Source: Ga0077548 sp035440445 (GTDB lineage Bacteria > Pseudomonadota > Alphaproteobacteria > Rhizobiales > Xanthobacteraceae). From it: a stretch of 64,000 nt of DNA. Of this stretch, positions 19,601 through 28,583 are shown in pieces (the stretch's first letter is position 1; every line of letters starts with the position of its first letter). Both the position numbers and the translations under genes were made by a program. The DNA lies in assembly GCA_035440445.1 (NCBI GenBank), contig DAORMJ010000002.1:151411-215410 (forward strand), given 5' to 3'. The notes beneath the pieces are model-generated. The model saw only the letters and a list, made by a program, of their open reading frames with translations. It searched no databases and was not told the DNA's origin.

Positions 19601-20603
19601 ATGCGTCCTTCTTCGTCGGCAACAGATTGCCCGCGAGATCCGACAGCGTGGGGCGGGGTAGCGCAGCGAAGGGCAGCGGCCGCGTCACTTCGATCGCGGC
19701 AATGCCGAGCCGCGCGGTGAGCAACCCATTCAAGACGCCTTCGCCGAGTTTCGCCGAGAGTTTCGCAGCAAGCCCATGGCCGAGCACTTGCTGCACGATA
19801 GAGTCGCCAATCGCCATGCCGCCGGTGAGCGCGAGATGCGAAATTACGTGGCGCATCAGCCGGAACATGCCGAGCACGCCGGGGCGTCCGCCGTAGAGCG
19901 TGGCTAACTTGCGGATGAGAAAGAGCGTGTTGAAAAGCACGAACAGCATGTCGACGGCCGCGCGCGGTGAAATCGCGGTGACGAGCGAGACCCGCTTTGC
20001 CGCCGAGCTGACCAGCGCGCGGGCTTCCGCATCGAGCGGAGAGAGCAATTCACGTTCGGCTAACCGCACGTAGTCCGCGCCATCGATGATGTCGCGCGAA
20101 TAATTTTCCATCGCGGCGCGGCCTTTGGCGAGACGCGGCATGGTGCGCGCGAGCGAAATCATGTCGCCGACGACAGCGCGGCCCTCGTCGCGGTCGTCCG
20201 AAACAAGCACCTCCACCGCGCGCTTCTGGATGCGCTCGATCTTTTCCAGCCGGAAGATCGCGAAGAGCTCCCTGCCTGCGATCACGAGCAGCGCGAGCGA
20301 AGCAATCGCCGTGAGCGCAAGCGCAAGCCAGCCGAGCCACGGCGCATAATTGAAGAGCGACTGCACGAGATTGGTGATCGCAAGGCCGAGCGCGAGCGAG
20401 ACGAGACCGCCGGCCGCCGACCAGAACAGCTTGCCCCAGAAGCGGCGCTTCTTCGGCGCGCTTTCGATAACGGCCGGAAGCGAGGACGCTTCCGCCGCTT
20501 CGAGTTCGCGCAGCTCCGCGCGCGTGAGCAGCGGTTCGTCGGGCGCGGCGAGAACCACGCGCGGATCGTCGGGGCGGAAAGATTGCGGCTTCGAGACATT
20601 CAT
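19599..20603 (-). CDS. YcjF-like inner membrane protein (UPF0283/DUF697)
   Basis: 334 residues. Two membrane helices (about residues 60-80 and 92-110) divide a charged N-terminus from a helical domain, and the C-terminal SPRAAVDMLFVLFNTLFLIRKLATLYGGRPG region is the DUF697 signature. The partner gene ycjX overlaps its start by 4 nt (ATGA), the same pair as in E. coli, where both respond to envelope stress. No biochemical activity is known. The assignment rests on both sequence and gene pairing. Confidence 0.88.
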   Translation of the reverse strand: MNVSKPQSFRPDDPRVVLAAPDEPLLTRAELRELEAAEASSLPAVIESAPKKRRFWGKLFWSAAGGLVSLALGLAITNLVQSLFNYAPWLGWLALALTAIASLALLVIAGRELFAIFRLEKIERIQKRAVEVLVSDDRDEGRAVVGDMISLARTMPRLAKGRAAMENYSRDIIDGADYVRLAERELLSPLDAEARALVSSAAKRVSLVTAISPRAAVDMLFVLFNTLFLIRKLATLYGGRPGVLGMFRLMRHVISHLALTGGMAIGDSIVQQVLGHGLAAKLSAKLGEGVLNGLLTARLGIAAIEVTRPLPFAALPRPTLSDLAGNLLPTKKDA

Positions 20604-22060
20604 TCGAGGCGGTCTCCCAGCAGGAACTGCAACGCGCGGTCGAGGCGAATGTGAGGCAAGGACGGCTCGCGGCCCGCGGAAGCGTCGAGCAGCGGCGGCC
20701 GGAACTTCAGGAAGCGGAAATCTGTCTCGTCATGCGAGGCGGCGGCGAGCCCCTTGAACTTCCACTCGTGGTTTTCACCTTCGATGAGTTCGGGCAGGTC
20801 GCCGGGGAAGATCGCGGTTTCCTGCGTGCCGTCGAACGTCTCGTCGCCGATGCGCTCGCCGGCGAGCGGCGTGCCGATGATCGCGGGCAGCTTTTCCGCG
20901 CCGCGCGTTACCACTGCCTCGCGCGTCGCGCGGATCGCGGCAAGTGCGATGGCGTCGGTGGCGGCGCCCGCAAGTTCCGAACGCCGCGACGCCCGCGCCA
21001 CCATGCGCGCGAGGATGTTCTCCAGCCGGTCGTGCTGCAGATGATGCAGGTGATCGGCCTTGGTCCCGGCGAAGAGGATCTTGTCCGCGCGCGGTTTGAA
21101 GATCGAGGAGAGGATGGTGCGGCGGCCGGTATTGAATGAGGACGCCACGGCCGTGAGCGTCGCTTCGAGATCGGACAGCGCTTCCGGCCCCGCATTGATC
21201 GCGGAGAGCACGTCCGCAAGCACGATCTGCCGGTCGAGCCTCGCGAAGTGCTCGCGGAAGAACGGCCGCACCACGCGCGAACGATAGGCTTCGTAGCGGC
21301 CCTGCATCATGGCCCAGAGCGAGCCGGACGGCGCATCTTCGTCACGCGGCAGATCGAGCGGCGCGAAGGTGACGGCGGGCGAACCGGCAAGGTCGCCGGG
21401 CATCAGGAAGCGGCCGGGTGGCAATAGGTTCATCGCGAAGCGTTCGTCGCGGCAGGCGATAAGATAGTCGGTGAAGAGCTTCGCGGCCGTGATCGCCTGC
21501 TGCTCGTCGGCCGGGCCTTTCGGATCGAGCGAGGCAAGGTGCGTGTGCCACTGGCTTGCGATGGTGGCGCGCGGACCCTGCCGCGACAGCGCCAGCGCTT
21601 CGGCCGACCATTCTTCGTAATTCTTGTCGAGCAGGAGAAGATCGAGCAGCCATTCGCCGGGATAATCGACGATGTCGAGCGTCAGCGTTTTGTCGCTGCC
21701 GCGCTTCGACTGGTAATCGATCTCGATCCGGATTTCGGAAATCGCGCGGGTCGATTCCGGCCAGCGGCGGTGCTCTATTAGATCGCGCAGATGCTTCTCG
21801 TATTCGAAACGCGGGATCGCGGCATCGGGCTGCGGCGAGAGGCGAACGCGCGCGATGCGGCCGGAGTTCAGCGCCTCGAATACGGGGAGCCGCGTGCCGT
21901 GCAGGAGCGCATGGATCAGGGACGTGATGAAGATGGTCTTGCCGGCGCGCGAAAGCCCGGTGACGCCGAGGCGGACGGTGGGACGAAAGAACCCCGCGCC
22001 GTAATCCGCGAATGCGCGGCCGGCAAGGCGGGCTTCTTCCAGATAGTCGTCAAGCGCCAT
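20600..22060 (-). CDS. YcjX-like GTPase (DUF463)
   Basis: 486 residues. The P-loop is GLSRAGKT (about residues 34-41) and the family DIVDYPGEWLLDLLLL segment follows near residue 126, where small GTPases have DxxG. YcjX proteins bind GTP in vitro and are linked to stress and phage-shock responses in enterobacteria; the function here is unproven. It ends in a 4-nt overlap with the YcjF-like gene, so the two are co-translated. The spacer to the AT-rich gene upstream (22061-22160) is 100 nt. Confidence 0.9.
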   Translation of the reverse strand: MALDDYLEEARLAGRAFADYGAGFFRPTVRLGVTGLSRAGKTIFITSLIHALLHGTRLPVFEALNSGRIARVRLSPQPDAAIPRFEYEKHLRDLIEHRRWPESTRAISEIRIEIDYQSKRGSDKTLTLDIVDYPGEWLLDLLLLDKNYEEWSAEALALSRQGPRATIASQWHTHLASLDPKGPADEQQAITAAKLFTDYLIACRDERFAMNLLPPGRFLMPGDLAGSPAVTFAPLDLPRDEDAPSGSLWAMMQGRYEAYRSRVVRPFFREHFARLDRQIVLADVLSAINAGPEALSDLEATLTAVASSFNTGRRTILSSIFKPRADKILFAGTKADHLHHLQHDRLENILARMVARASRRSELAGAATDAIALAAIRATREAVVTRGAEKLPAIIGTPLAGERIGDETFDGTQETAIFPGDLPELIEGENHEWKFKGLAAASHDETDFRFLKFRPPLLDASAGREPSLPHIRLDRALQFLLGDRLE

Positions 22061-22160
22061 CTAATCGGCCTTCCACTGCTTCCGCTGGCCAATATGGGGA
22101 GGGAAGGCGCGGGATGCGAGTCTCTGAGATTAGCGGATGGCCAGGCAAACCTGATATAAC

Positions 22161-23069
22161 TTAATCCCGACTGTCACGTTTGTTAAGAAAGGCCGACGGT
22201 CCAAACATTTCATAATCGTGGCTCAAAGCAACCAAGGATGCAGATTTTACGGCTCGATCTGTATCGTTCAATATTGCTTGATCAATAATTTCTTGCTGCC
22301 TAGCGGAAAGTAAGTTTGCTAGATCAGCTGACTTCTGTGCTTCACGCGCAAGCACTGAAAAAAACCATCTCGGCATTCTAGTAAGTTTAGCATCTACCTT
22401 TCCTCTTTGTAGGCGCACTTTAGTGCCCTCCCAGCTTCTCATGGAAGGTTTCTTGAAAAAGCCCAGCAGGATAAAGCGCCCAATCTTTGAAAACACGGCT
22501 CCAGCGTTCTCTCCGCGGTGAATGTTAAATGCTATTGACCGCAATAGATAGCGGTTCATATTTGTTGGAAGATCGTCGGCTATCATACGATCAGCAACAC
22601 CCATTACTAATAAATGCTGCTCAAATTCCCTTGGATTGGCAATCTCGTCTAAAAGAAATGATCTCCAAACATGTTTGGCGTTTTCTGCGGCTGCTCTCTG
22701 GTCATCGTTAGGATGTGTGGCTTTCTCTTCTAATAGATGTAGAACTCGCCAAGAAACCGAAACGCAAAATTTCAAGAGCCACGAGTTGTAAGAGGCCTGC
22801 TGTTCAGGGTTTTTATCTAGAGGATGGAATATCTCTTCAGCAAAGCGTTTTTCCCATTGGCTGAATTTTTGCTCACAGCTTTCACATAACCAGCGACGTT
22901 TGATGCCGTCTTGTATGCGTTTATTCGGCGCTTGATTGAAGCGCATGTATCCAGTCGCGGAAGTGCCTTTGAGCCAGCGGAATACAAAAGCCGGCAAAAC
23001 GTGACTTTCGCGGATGTCGCCGACCTGCCGACAGAGTAAACAGGCTTGCTGCATCTCTCCTTGCGTCAC
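22161..23069 (-). CDS. AT-rich accessory gene with degenerate HNH-type zinc site
   Basis: 302 residues of unknown function. The N-terminus carries C10-x2-C13, S22-H23 in ESHVLPAFVFRWLK and C62-x2-C65 in WLCESCEQKFSQWE, a pattern like the zinc-bound HNH/treble-clef fold, though the catalytic His/Asn layout is not obvious. The rest is helical with no motif I know. Base composition is far below its neighbours (roughly 45% GC by eye, with many AAT, TTA and AAA codons), so it was probably acquired. The frame starts at GTG 23069, overlapping the stop of the DUF4337 gene by 4 nt; ATG 23054 is a possible alternative. Similar CxxC-SHIIP proteins occur in genomic islands, but none has a proven role that I can name. 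Confidence 0.72.
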   Translation of the reverse strand: MTQGEMQQACLLCRQVGDIRESHVLPAFVFRWLKGTSATGYMRFNQAPNKRIQDGIKRRWLCESCEQKFSQWEKRFAEEIFHPLDKNPEQQASYNSWLLKFCVSVSWRVLHLLEEKATHPNDDQRAAAENAKHVWRSFLLDEIANPREFEQHLLVMGVADRMIADDLPTNMNRYLLRSIAFNIHRGENAGAVFSKIGRFILLGFFKKPSMRSWEGTKVRLQRGKVDAKLTRMPRWFFSVLAREAQKSADLANLLSARQQEIIDQAILNDTDRAVKSASLVALSHDYEMFGPSAFLNKRDSRD

Positions 23070-23665
23070 TCCAGCCCCGGTATCGCGACCAGCAACAGAA
23101 ACCCGTTGATCATCAGGAGCGTTCCGGCGACGCCGAGAAGGCCGCTGCCGATAACGAGCCAGCCGACGCCGGAAACGATCGCGACGGACGCAAGCACGAT
23201 CGCGATCTGCAACAGCACCTCGGCGTAATCGAAGTAGGGATCCTGCCGCATGGCGTGATCGCGCTTTTCTTCGAGCACCTTCGCGCGCGCGAGCAGTTCT
23301 TTCTTGCCTTCCTGCGTTTCCGGCTCGCTTTCATAGCGCGCGACGTTCTTGCGGTAGCCGTCGATCTTCTTCTGCATCGCGGCTTTCGCTTCCGGCGGCA
23401 GCGCAGGGTTGGCGGCGACCGTGAGTTCGAGATCGTCGGCGGCAAGCGCGAAGCTCGTCTGCCGGATGTTCTTCGCCTGATAGAAGGCATAGAAGTTCGA
23501 CGCGAGCACGTTGTTGTTCACTGCCTCCTTGGCGGCGTTCTGCCCGCCAAGCCCGGTGATGGCGAGCAGCATCGCCAGCACGGCGATCATGATCGCAGTG
23601 CGCGTCTTGAACTGGTCGTTCGATTTCTCGGCGTCCATCATTTCTCCGGCTTCGTCGGCTTTCAT
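23066..23665 (-). CDS. DUF4337 membrane protein
   Basis: 199 residues from ATG 23665, which has GGGGGCG upstream and leaves a 22-nt gap after alr; the frame reaches back to 23722 but would then overlap alr. One helix near residues 25-40 (IAVLAMLLAITGLGG), then the family stretch AAKEAVNNNVLASNFYAFYQAKNIRQT, a charged coiled-coil segment, and two helices at the C-terminus. DUF4337 proteins are small membrane proteins of unknown function. Its stop overlaps the start of the AT-rich gene downstream. Confidence 0.85.
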   Translation of the reverse strand: MKADEAGEMMDAEKSNDQFKTRTAIMIAVLAMLLAITGLGGQNAAKEAVNNNVLASNFYAFYQAKNIRQTSFALAADDLELTVAANPALPPEAKAAMQKKIDGYRKNVARYESEPETQEGKKELLARAKVLEEKRDHAMRQDPYFDYAEVLLQIAIVLASVAIVSGVGWLVIGSGLLGVAGTLLMINGFLLLVAIPGLE

Positions 23666-23687
23666 GTTCGCCCCCTTCAGACGAAAG

Positions 23688-24809
23688 TTATTCCAGGTAA
23701 GTTCGTTTCCAGCGCCGCCCAAGCGAGGTCAGCACTTCGTAACCGATGGTGCGCGCGTGCGCGGCAAGGTCGTCGACCGAAATGCCGTCGCCGATCAGCG
23801 TCACCAGATCGCCCCGGCGGATTTTGTCAGCCGGTACATCCGTCACATCGATGGCAATCAGGTCCATCGAGACGCGGCCCGCGAGCGGGCAGCGGATGCC
23901 GGCGACAATAGCTTCCGCGCCCTTCTTGTTGTCGCTCGATCCGGCGGCACGAAAGATGCCGTCGGCATAACCGGCGGAGATAATGGCAAGGCGTGAATCG
24001 CGCCGCAGATGCAGCCGCGCGCCATAGCCGACGCTGGTGCCGGCCTTTGCTTCCCGCAGCGTGACGATACGCGCCTCGAGCTTCACGACCGGCTGCATCG
24101 GGTTCTCGCCCGCATTCAGCGCGCGGCCGCCGTAAAGTGCAACGCCGGGCCGCACCAGATCGAAATGCGCTTCCGGAAAGGCAAGCAGCCCCGCCGAATT
24201 GCAGAGCGATGCCGGAATGCCGGGAAACTTCTTGATGATCGCGGAGAACGCGTCGATCTGCGCTCGGTTCAGCGCGTGTTCGGGTTCGTCGGCGCAGGCG
24301 AGGTGGCTCATCACGAGCGTCGGCGTGAAGGTGATTTCCTCCGTGACGAGCCGTGGTGCAAGCGCTTCCGCTTCGGCGAGCGTGAGGCCATGGCGGTTCA
24401 TGCCGGTGTCGATGTGAATGGCGGCCGGGGCTTCCTCGCCGGAGGCGTCGGCATGCGCTTCCCATTCGTCGATTTCTTCCATCGAGCCGAGCACGGGCCG
24501 CACGCCGATGCCGCAAACCGATTCCGCGCTGCCCGCGTTCAAGCCGTTCAGGAGATAGATCGTGACGGCGGGAAGCAACGTGCGCAGCCGCACCGCTTCG
24601 TCGAAGGTGGCGACGAAGAAGGTTTCCGCACCCGCCTTTGCGAGCGCGCGCGCCGCCTGTTCGAGCCCGATGCCATAGGCGTCGGCCTTCACGACGGCGG
24701 CGCATTGCGCGTTCCCGGTGCGCTTCTTGAGCGATAGCCAGTTCGCCGCGAGCGCCGATAGATCGACGGTCAGCAATCCGTTCGCTTCGGGGGGGAGAGA
24801 GTCGGACAT
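23688..24809 (-). CDS. alr: Alanine racemase
   Basis: 373 residues. Alr interconverts L- and D-alanine for peptidoglycan. The PLP lysine lies in AVVKADAYGIG (Lys near residue 41), and the second catalytic residue is in VGYGARL (Tyr near residue 263), with SMDLIAIDVT near the end. The N-terminal TIM barrel and C-terminal beta domain are both complete. A repeat of family C separates it from dnaB upstream; the DUF4337 gene follows 22 nt downstream. Confidence 0.95.
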   Translation of the reverse strand: MSDSLPPEANGLLTVDLSALAANWLSLKKRTGNAQCAAVVKADAYGIGLEQAARALAKAGAETFFVATFDEAVRLRTLLPAVTIYLLNGLNAGSAESVCGIGVRPVLGSMEEIDEWEAHADASGEEAPAAIHIDTGMNRHGLTLAEAEALAPRLVTEEITFTPTLVMSHLACADEPEHALNRAQIDAFSAIIKKFPGIPASLCNSAGLLAFPEAHFDLVRPGVALYGGRALNAGENPMQPVVKLEARIVTLREAKAGTSVGYGARLHLRRDSRLAIISAGYADGIFRAAGSSDNKKGAEAIVAGIRCPLAGRVSMDLIAIDVTDVPADKIRRGDLVTLIGDGISVDDLAAHARTIGYEVLTSLGRRWKRTYLE

Positions 24810-24851
24810 GGCCGGAACTTACCGAACGGCAGGGAAATTGTCGCCAACCCC

Positions 24852-24948
24852 GATGTCATCATGCCCGGCCTTGTGCCGGGCATCCACGCCTTAAACCCAT
24901 CGACGCCTTAAAGGCGTGGATGGCCGGGACAAGCCCGGCCATGACGAG
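24852..24948. repeat. Palindromic intergenic repeat, family C
   Basis: Two hairpins (GCCCGGC-TTGT-GCCGGGC and GGCCGGG-ACAA-GCCCGGCC) are flanked by GTCATCATG and CATGACGAG, with CACGCCTTAAA and TTTAAGGCGTG-like inner arms, so the whole element folds on itself. It fills the gap between alr and dnaB. Confidence 0.7.
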
Positions 24949-24959
24949 ATTCTATGAAG

Positions 24960-26456
24960 CTATTCGTACCGCTGCGGCAGGTGGTTTTCCTGCGCCAGAT
25001 TGCCGAAGCGGGTGAAGGCGGCTTCAAACGAGAGCTTCGCCGTCCCGGTCGGGCCGTGGCGCTGCTTGCCGACGATGATTTCGGCGCGGCCTTCGGCGGC
25101 CTTGAGTTCGGTTTCCCACTTGAACCACTCTTCGGTGCCGGGCTTCGGCTCGCGGTTCTTCAGGTAATATTCCTCGCGATAGACGAAGAGTACGACGTCG
25201 GCGTCCTGTTCGATCGAGCCGGATTCGCGAAGGTCGGCAAGCTGCGGGCGCTTGTCGTCTCGCGCTTCCACCTGACGCGAAAGCTGGGACAGCGCAATGA
25301 TCGGCACTTCGAGTTCTTTGGCGAGCGCCTTGAGGCCGGTCGTGATCTCGGTGACTTCCTGCACGCGGTTGTCGCCAGCACGCTTCGAGCCGGACAAAAG
25401 CTGCAAGTAGTCGACGACCATGAGGTCGAGCCCGCGCTGGCGCTTGAGCCTGCGCGCACGCGCGGTGAGTTGCGCAATCGAGATGCCGCCGGTGTCGTCG
25501 ATATAGAGCGGCACCGTCTGCATGTGCTGCGCCGCACCCGCGAGTTTCGCAAAGTCCTGCTCGGTGATCTCGCCGCGGCGGATGCGCGAGGAGGCGATTT
25601 CTGTCTGCTCGGAAATGATACGGGTCGCGAGTTGCTCCGCCGACATTTCGAGCGAGAAGAAGCCGACGATGCCGCCCGTTACGGTTTCGATCGAGCCATC
25701 GGGGCGCGGCACGCCTTCGTAACTCTGCGCGATCTCGTAAGCGATGTTGGTCGCGAACGCGGTTTTGCCCATGGCGGGACGGCCCGCGACGATGATGAGG
25801 TCGGAGCGCTGCAAGCCGCCCATCAGGTTGTCGAGATCGGCGAAGCCGGTGGCGACGCCCGAGAGGCCGCCTTCGCGCTGATAGGCCTTGCTCGCGAGAT
25901 CGACGGCGTCTTTGAGCGCTTCGGAAAAGCGCATGAAGCCGCCATCGTAACGGCCCACTTCGGCGAGTTCGTAGAGGCGGCGCTCGGCGTCGCTGATCTG
26001 GTCCTGCGGCGTGAGTTCGACCGGTGCGTCATAGGCTACGTTGACCATGTCCTCGCCGATCTGGATCAGGTCGCGGCGCGTGGAGAGATCGTAGATCGAA
26101 CGGCCGTAGTCTTCCGAGTTGATGATCGTGGTCGCTTCCGCCGCCAACCGCGCGAGATATTGCGCTGGGTTCAGTCCGGCGATGTCGGTTTCGGCGGGAA
26201 TGAAGGTCTTGAGCGTAACCGGCGAGGCGATCTTGCCCGCGCGGATCAGGCTGCCCGCGACCTCGAAAATCTGCTGATGGATCGGCTCGAAGAAGTGCTT
26301 CGGCTCGAGAAAATCCGAAACGCGGTAGAACGCCTCGTTATTGACAAGGATCGCGCCAAGCAGCGCCTGCTCGACTTCGATGTTGTGCGGCGCCTGCCGG
26401 AACTCCGGGGTTTCCGGTTCGGCGAAAGCTCGGCGGAGTGCGTTCTCGAGTGCCAT
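24960..26456 (-). CDS. dnaB: Replicative DNA helicase DnaB
   Basis: 498 residues, uninterrupted, with no intein. The N-terminal DnaG-interaction domain begins APHNIEVEQALLGAIL, and the RecA-like domain has Walker A GRPAMGKTAFA near residue 230, Walker B LDLMVVDYLQL near 342, and the H4 motif GSIEQDADVVLFVYR. It unwinds DNA at the replication fork. The gene is alone on the minus strand, preceded by a 418-bp gap containing a palindrome and repeat D, and followed by repeat C. Confidence 0.97.
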   Translation of the reverse strand: MALENALRRAFAEPETPEFRQAPHNIEVEQALLGAILVNNEAFYRVSDFLEPKHFFEPIHQQIFEVAGSLIRAGKIASPVTLKTFIPAETDIAGLNPAQYLARLAAEATTIINSEDYGRSIYDLSTRRDLIQIGEDMVNVAYDAPVELTPQDQISDAERRLYELAEVGRYDGGFMRFSEALKDAVDLASKAYQREGGLSGVATGFADLDNLMGGLQRSDLIIVAGRPAMGKTAFATNIAYEIAQSYEGVPRPDGSIETVTGGIVGFFSLEMSAEQLATRIISEQTEIASSRIRRGEITEQDFAKLAGAAQHMQTVPLYIDDTGGISIAQLTARARRLKRQRGLDLMVVDYLQLLSGSKRAGDNRVQEVTEITTGLKALAKELEVPIIALSQLSRQVEARDDKRPQLADLRESGSIEQDADVVLFVYREEYYLKNREPKPGTEEWFKWETELKAAEGRAEIIVGKQRHGPTGTAKLSFEAAFTRFGNLAQENHLPQRYE

Positions 26457-26825
26457 CGTCTCGCGTTTTCTTCTGTATTGAGCTCAAATCAACGCAACGG
26501 TGACGCTCAAGGAATTTATAAGCCACCATTTGCGGCACGCGACAATGGTAGGGACACCGGCAGAAAGAAAAATATTTTTCCAATGCGACCCGAACCTGTG
26601 CGTTTCGGAATTGCGGGGAAAACTATTGGATCAGTTCGAGGCGAAACTTGGATTCGTCATTCCGGGGCGCGCTGAAAGCGCGAACCCGGAATCCAGTAAC
26701 CCTCGGAGATAGCTTTTGAACTCGGTGTTTACTGGATTCCGGCTCTCGCTCCGCTCGGCCGGAATGACAAACCAGGCTGGAAAACTATTCGGGCGGGCAT
26801 GCGCCGATAGTTGACATCGCGGGTG
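26457..26825. other. Gene-free spacer upstream of dnaB
   Basis: About 370 bp with no plausible gene on either strand. The first 200 bp (toward dnaB) are AT-richer and must hold the dnaB promoter; they include the perfect 14-bp palindrome GAAAAATATTTTTC at 26567-26580. The remainder is occupied by repeat D (26655-26768) and ends at the rplI terminator. Confidence 0.6.
26655..26768. repeat. Palindromic intergenic repeat, family D
   Basis: GTCATTCCGGGGCGCG at the left and CGGCCGGAATGAC at the right, with inner GGAATCCAGTAA mirrored by TTTACTGGATTCC; the element can fold into one long imperfect hairpin. No second copy is seen in this window, but the layout is that of a dispersed repeat. Confidence 0.7.
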
Positions 26826-26858
26826 AAAGAAAAAAGCCCCGGAGAGTTCCGGGGCTTT
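26826..26858 (-). terminator. Intrinsic terminator of the rpsF-rplI operon
   Basis: AAGCCCCGGA and TCCGGGGCTT pair perfectly over a 4-nt loop; read on the minus strand the stem is followed by TTTTTTCTTTC. It lies 17 nt past the rplI stop. Confidence 0.9.
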
Positions 26859-26874
26859 CTTTGATCGAACGAAA

Positions 26875-27474
26875 TCAGGCTTTCGGCGCTTCCTCGGCTG
26901 CCGGAGCGGCTTCTTCCGCCGTCTCCTCGAAGAACTTGTCCGCCTCGACGCGGGCTTCCGCGCGCTCTTCCTCGTCGTCCTTGCGGGCAACCGTGAGATC
27001 TTCGCCGCGCGCCTGGCGCTCGGCTTCGTCCGGGGTGCGGGCGACGTTGACGGTGATCTTCACTTCGACTTCCGGGTGCAGCGATACCGGCAGCGCGTGC
27101 AGGCCGATGAGCTTGATCGGCGAGTTCAGCACGATCTGGCGGCGCTCAACGGTGAAGCCGTCCTTGGTGAGCGCATCGGCGATGTCACGGGTCGAAACCG
27201 AGCCGTAGAGCTGGCCGGTTTCGCCGGCCTGACGGACGAGGATGACCGACTTACCGTCGAGCTTCTGCGCGACCGCTTCGGCTTCGTTCTTGCGCTCGAG
27301 GTTCTGCGCTTCGATCTGCGCTTTCATGCCCTCGAACTTCTTCTTGTTCGCTTCGGTTGCGCGCAGCGCCTTGCCGTTCGGCAAGAGGAAGTTGCGGGCG
27401 AAGCCGTCTTTCACCTTAACGGTGTCGCCGATCTGGCCGAGCTTGGCGACGCGCTCGAGTAGGATGACGTCCAT
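26875..27474 (-). CDS. rplI: 50S ribosomal protein L9
   Basis: 199 residues. The N-terminal RNA-binding domain (VILLERVAKLGQIGDTVKVKDGFARNFLLP) and central helix are standard. The C-terminal domain is followed by an acidic Ala/Glu tail of about 45 residues, making it longer than E. coli L9 (149); such tails are usual in this order. It ends the rpsF-rpsR-DUF2232-rplI operon, 18 nt after the DUF2232 gene, and has a strong terminator. Confidence 0.96.
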   Translation of the reverse strand: MDVILLERVAKLGQIGDTVKVKDGFARNFLLPNGKALRATEANKKKFEGMKAQIEAQNLERKNEAEAVAQKLDGKSVILVRQAGETGQLYGSVSTRDIADALTKDGFTVERRQIVLNSPIKLIGLHALPVSLHPEVEVKITVNVARTPDEAERQARGEDLTVARKDDEEERAEARVEADKFFEETAEEAAPAAEEAPKA

Positions 27475-27492
27475 TGCACTTTACTCCTTTGA

Positions 27493-28485
27493 TCAAGAAT
27501 TTCGTTGAACAGGTGGGAAGGGAGGCTTCTGCGCCCCGAAGCGGTTGCGCAGGTTGAAGACACTGTCGGCAAGGCCGAGCATCGCGATGAACAGGAGCGG
27601 CCAGCCCAGCACGAGGACGGCGATCCACACGCCGGTCAGGATCCAGGTGCGCGCTCCTGCGTTGCGCGTGATCGCATGCAGCACCGAAAAGCCGACGATC
27701 GAATAGGCGACCAACAGCACCGCGATCGCGATCGCCGCGAGGAAGCCCGCCATGCCGCTCATGAAAGAGATCGCGAGCGCAGCACCGAGCATGACGACCG
27801 CCGTCATCGGTAGCGATACATAAGTGAGATCGGGCCAGGGCCGGCGCAGGCGGCCGGATACGCGCGCGACGCGGCCCGCGAGCCAAAGGTTGATGAGGCT
27901 CGTCAGCATCGAAAGCACGGCCGCTGCCGGCGGCATGATCGCGACCAGCATGTTCAGGAAGGCTTCCGGGTTCTGCACGCCGGGCAGCTTCAGCGGCTGG
28001 TCCTGGGCTATGCGCGCCTGCAGCTTCAGCACGCGCTCGAAGGTACCGCGAATCGCGGTCTGATAGCCCTCGAAACTCGTGCCGAATTGCAGCACCACGA
28101 CCGCGACCAGCGCAAAGGCCATGAGCGCGGCCCAGAGCACGAGCCGTCCGACCGGATACCACTCCATCTGCGGGGCGGTACCTGCCGTTGCCGGTGCGGC
28201 TTCGCGGCCGAGCATCGACATATAGGCAAGCACATAGGCGGGGACCGCAACCGACGCGAGATAAACGAAAGCGATCCAGTAATTGAGCGCGACCGCAAGC
28301 GACAGGGTGCCGAAGGCAACCGCAACGAGGCCCGCCATATGCGACCAGGCGATTGCAGCGAGCATTAACGGCAAAGCGGACAGGTAGAACAGCAGGATTG
28401 CGAGCGGCGAGCCCGAGACGATGGACGCAAACAAAAGCGCGGAAGCCGCGCCTGCGCCGAATCCTATGAGAATGACCTGTGCCAT
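27493..28485 (-). CDS. DUF2232 polytopic membrane protein
   Basis: 330 residues with about eight hydrophobic helices from the N-terminus (AGAASALLFASIVSG) to AVLVLGWPLLFIAMLGL. The order rpsF-rpsR-DUF2232-rplI is conserved in alphaproteobacteria and supports the assignment. DUF2232 proteins resemble S-component-like or YybS membrane proteins; no transport activity is proven. A 98-nt spacer separates it from rpsR. Confidence 0.85.
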   Translation of the reverse strand: MAQVILIGFGAGAASALLFASIVSGSPLAILLFYLSALPLMLAAIAWSHMAGLVAVAFGTLSLAVALNYWIAFVYLASVAVPAYVLAYMSMLGREAAPATAGTAPQMEWYPVGRLVLWAALMAFALVAVVVLQFGTSFEGYQTAIRGTFERVLKLQARIAQDQPLKLPGVQNPEAFLNMLVAIMPPAAAVLSMLTSLINLWLAGRVARVSGRLRRPWPDLTYVSLPMTAVVMLGAALAISFMSGMAGFLAAIAIAVLLVAYSIVGFSVLHAITRNAGARTWILTGVWIAVLVLGWPLLFIAMLGLADSVFNLRNRFGAQKPPFPPVQRNS

Positions 28486-28583
28486 CGTCAGCTGTCCCGC
28501 CCTTTCCGGCGGTTAGAGGCGAAGGATTTCGCCCCAACCATCGCCGCGCGGGTATTAGCCCGCGCGACTCTTCATGTTCGTTT

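Noticed and set aside
24960..26456. Intein or phage-type helicase at dnaB
   Set aside because: The coding sequence is continuous at normal length with all helicase motifs in order, and its neighbours are chromosomal core genes.
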